This document shows, one piece after another, positions 62,570-64,000 of a stretch of 64,000 nucleotides of DNA (within the stretch, counting starts at the first letter, position 1; every line of letters begins with the position of its first letter). Origin of the DNA: Acidimangrovimonas pyrenivorans (GTDB lineage Bacteria > Pseudomonadota > Alphaproteobacteria > Rhodobacterales > Rhodobacteraceae); the NCBI RefSeq assembly GCF_042643245.1, contig NZ_JBHRSK010000004.1:248001-312000 (forward strand), read 5' to 3'. The position numbers were made by a program, and so were the translations under genes. A model generated the notes under the pieces. That model saw only the letters and a list, made by a program, of their open reading frames with translations, was not told where the DNA came from and made no database searches.

Positions 62570-64000
62570 ATGGCCCAGATTCGAAAACTCGAAGTTCTGA
62601 ATTTTAGGTGCATCAGAAGCCTGTCCTGGTTCCCGACGCCGGGCATCAACTGCCTGGTGGGTCCTGGCGACAGCGGCAAGTCGACCATCCTCGACGCCAT
62701 TGATCTCTGCATGGGGGCCAGGCGCACGATCCAGTTCACCGACGCGGACTTCACCGAACTCGCCGTCGACGCGCCGATCGAGATAACCATCACGCTCGGC
62801 GCATTGTCCGACCGATTGAAGAACCTCGACGCCTACGGCCTCTTTCTGCGCGGCTTCGATGCCGCAAGCGGAGAAATTGAGGACGAGCCGCAGGCCGCTC
62901 TCGAAACGGTATTGTGCCTCAGGTTGACGGTGGGTGCGGATCTCGAGCCTGTCTGGACACTGGTCTCCGATCGCGCGGCTGCACTCGGGAGCGAGCGCTA
63001 CCTCGCTTGGTCAGATCGGCAGGACATCGCCCCGACGCGGATCGGCTCCTTTTCGGACGTGAACCTCTCATGGAGGCGTGGCTCCGTCTTGAACAAGCTA
63101 TCCAATGAGAAGGCCGACGCATCCGCGATCCTGCTCGCTGCGGCGCGTGACGCCAGGGCACAATTCGGCGACACGGCGGACGAGCAGCTGTCGGAAGGGC
63201 TGGCAAAGGTCAAAGAAGTCGCGGACGGGTTGGGCATTGGAGACGGGAACGACCTCCACGCCGAATTGGATGCCCACTCGGTATCCGTGTCGGCCGGCAC
63301 GATCTCCCTCCACAATGCAGACGGCATCCCGCTGAAGGGAATGGGTATCGGATCGACGCGCCTTCTGATTGCCGGTTTGCAGAAGGAGGCTGCGGCGGGA
63401 TCGGCGATCGTGCTGGTCGATGAGGTAGAACACGGGCTCGAGCCGCACCGGATCATCCAGTTCCTGAACGCGCTCGGTGCGAAGGACGCCGAACCTTCCC
63501 TCCAAGTATTTATGACCAGTCATTCGCCTGTGGTCGTTCGGGAGCTCGGCCTGACACCTCTGACAATCGCGCGGCGGGGCAATCATGGTCCAGACCTGAA
63601 ACGAGCTGGAGATCATCCTGAGCTGCAGGGGACGGCACGGCTCTTCCCTGAGGCGTTTCTCGCCAAGTCTATCTTGGTCTGCGAAGGCGCAACAGAGGTC
63701 GGGTTTGTTCGGGGCATCGACCAGTGGTGTGATGACCAAGGAAAGGGCACGTTGCACGCGGCCGGGGCATGCCTTGTCGATGGCGGTGGGGGGAGCGATC
63801 AGATGCTCAGCCGAGCGCAGGCCTTCCGCACCCTCGGTTACCGATCCGCCCTTTTTCGGGACGACGACAAGCGCCCATCTGAAGCGAAGGAAACCGATTT
63901 CCAACTGGACGGGGGGTGCGTCTTTACTTGGCGGGAAGGCAAGAAGATCGAGGTGGAAATATTCGACTCAATTCCACCGGACGCCGTGAGACCGCTCCTG
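62570..64000 (+). CDS. OLD-family ATP-dependent nuclease with TOPRIM domain (GajA-like), 5' part
   Basis: The frame is open from ATG 62570 to the window edge (477 codons), so the 3' end is missing. N-terminal ABC-type ATPase: RKLEVLNFRCIRSLSW, Walker A VGPGDSGKSTIL (about residues 28-39), Walker B AIVLVDEVEHGLEPHR near residue 285, and FMTSHSPVVVREL. From about residue 365 comes the TOPRIM nuclease: AKSILVCEGATEVGFVRGI with its Glu, LVDGGGGSD and FRDDDKRP. GajA of Gabija and other OLD nucleases share this order; a UvrD-like partner downstream would identify Gabija. Confidence 0.9.
   Translation, partial: MAQIRKLEVLNFRCIRSLSWFPTPGINCLVGPGDSGKSTILDAIDLCMGARRTIQFTDADFTELAVDAPIEITITLGALSDRLKNLDAYGLFLRGFDAASGEIEDEPQAALETVLCLRLTVGADLEPVWTLVSDRAAALGSERYLAWSDRQDIAPTRIGSFSDVNLSWRRGSVLNKLSNEKADASAILLAAARDARAQFGDTADEQLSEGLAKVKEVADGLGIGDGNDLHAELDAHSVSVSAGTISLHNADGIPLKGMGIGSTRLLIAGLQKEAAAGSAIVLVDEVEHGLEPHRIIQFLNALGAKDAEPSLQVFMTSHSPVVVRELGLTPLTIARRGNHGPDLKRAGDHPELQGTARLFPEAFLAKSILVCEGATEVGFVRGIDQWCDDQGKGTLHAAGACLVDGGGGSDQMLSRAQAFRTLGYRSALFRDDDKRPSEAKETDFQLDGGCVFTWREGKKIEVEIFDSIPPDAVRPLL

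Overview
The window reads as one chromosomal stretch of a high-GC alphaproteobacterium, most likely of the Rhodobacterales/Paracoccaceae type. The grounds are codon usage, a cyoABCD quinol oxidase with a perfect FNR-type box and RegA/PrrA-like motifs, a glgPBCAX-pgm operon, pim-like beta-oxidation genes, and a dispersed GC-hairpin/GGATATTTGCGTGAAG intergenic repeat. No rRNA, tRNA or CRISPR array was seen.

1-13121 is a CoA-thioester catabolic region. It holds the end of an acyl-CoA dehydrogenase, a histidine phosphatase, an APH-like kinase, an SDR, an IclR regulator and a hot-dog thioesterase. A leftward hydratase/dehydrogenase - pimC - pimD operon follows, then tesB and two acyl-CoA ligases. 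Two near-identical operator-like palindromes (8671-8692, 9890-9911) sit in front of the leftward operon and the ligase pair. 13247-16891 carries a dienelactone-hydrolase-like enzyme, a small membrane protein, a DsbA-like protein and a 5'-nucleotidase.

17144-24935 is an accessory metabolic locus. An amino-acid-type ABC importer without an ATPase gene lies divergent from an XRE-cupin regulator. After it come a membrane di-iron desaturase/hydroxylase, a Rieske ferredoxin, an AhpD-like protein, a 2-oxoglutarate/Fe(II) oxygenase and an M29-fold protein. 24968-30029 is the cyo operon, then a hairpin-rich non-coding stretch and a second copy of the small membrane protein family. 30038-46677 holds a patatin, the glycogen operon, glucokinase, an HpcH/HpaI aldolase, an agmatinase-family enzyme and a TehA-like protein.

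Immediately after guaB (46768-48216) base composition and gene style change, and the window enters a defence/mobility island that runs off the right edge. Its core (48435-51400) is very compact: a BglII/BstYI-like endonuclease facing a leftward MT-A70 methyltransferase - unknown 364-aa protein - PIN nuclease operon, with a perfect inverted repeat in front of the methyltransferase. Then come small unknown genes, an orphan minimal nucleotidyltransferase, a MobV-like relaxase with an altered HUH motif and a candidate oriT, a zinc ribbon, and a Fic protein. A zinc/cadmium efflux cassette (zntA, MerR regulator) and an amber-interrupted IS1595 transposase lie between 26-bp inverted repeats. The last gene is the 5' part of an OLD-family ATPase-TOPRIM nuclease (GajA-like). 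The best candidate for an undescribed system is the R-M unit with the nested 364-aa/PIN pair.
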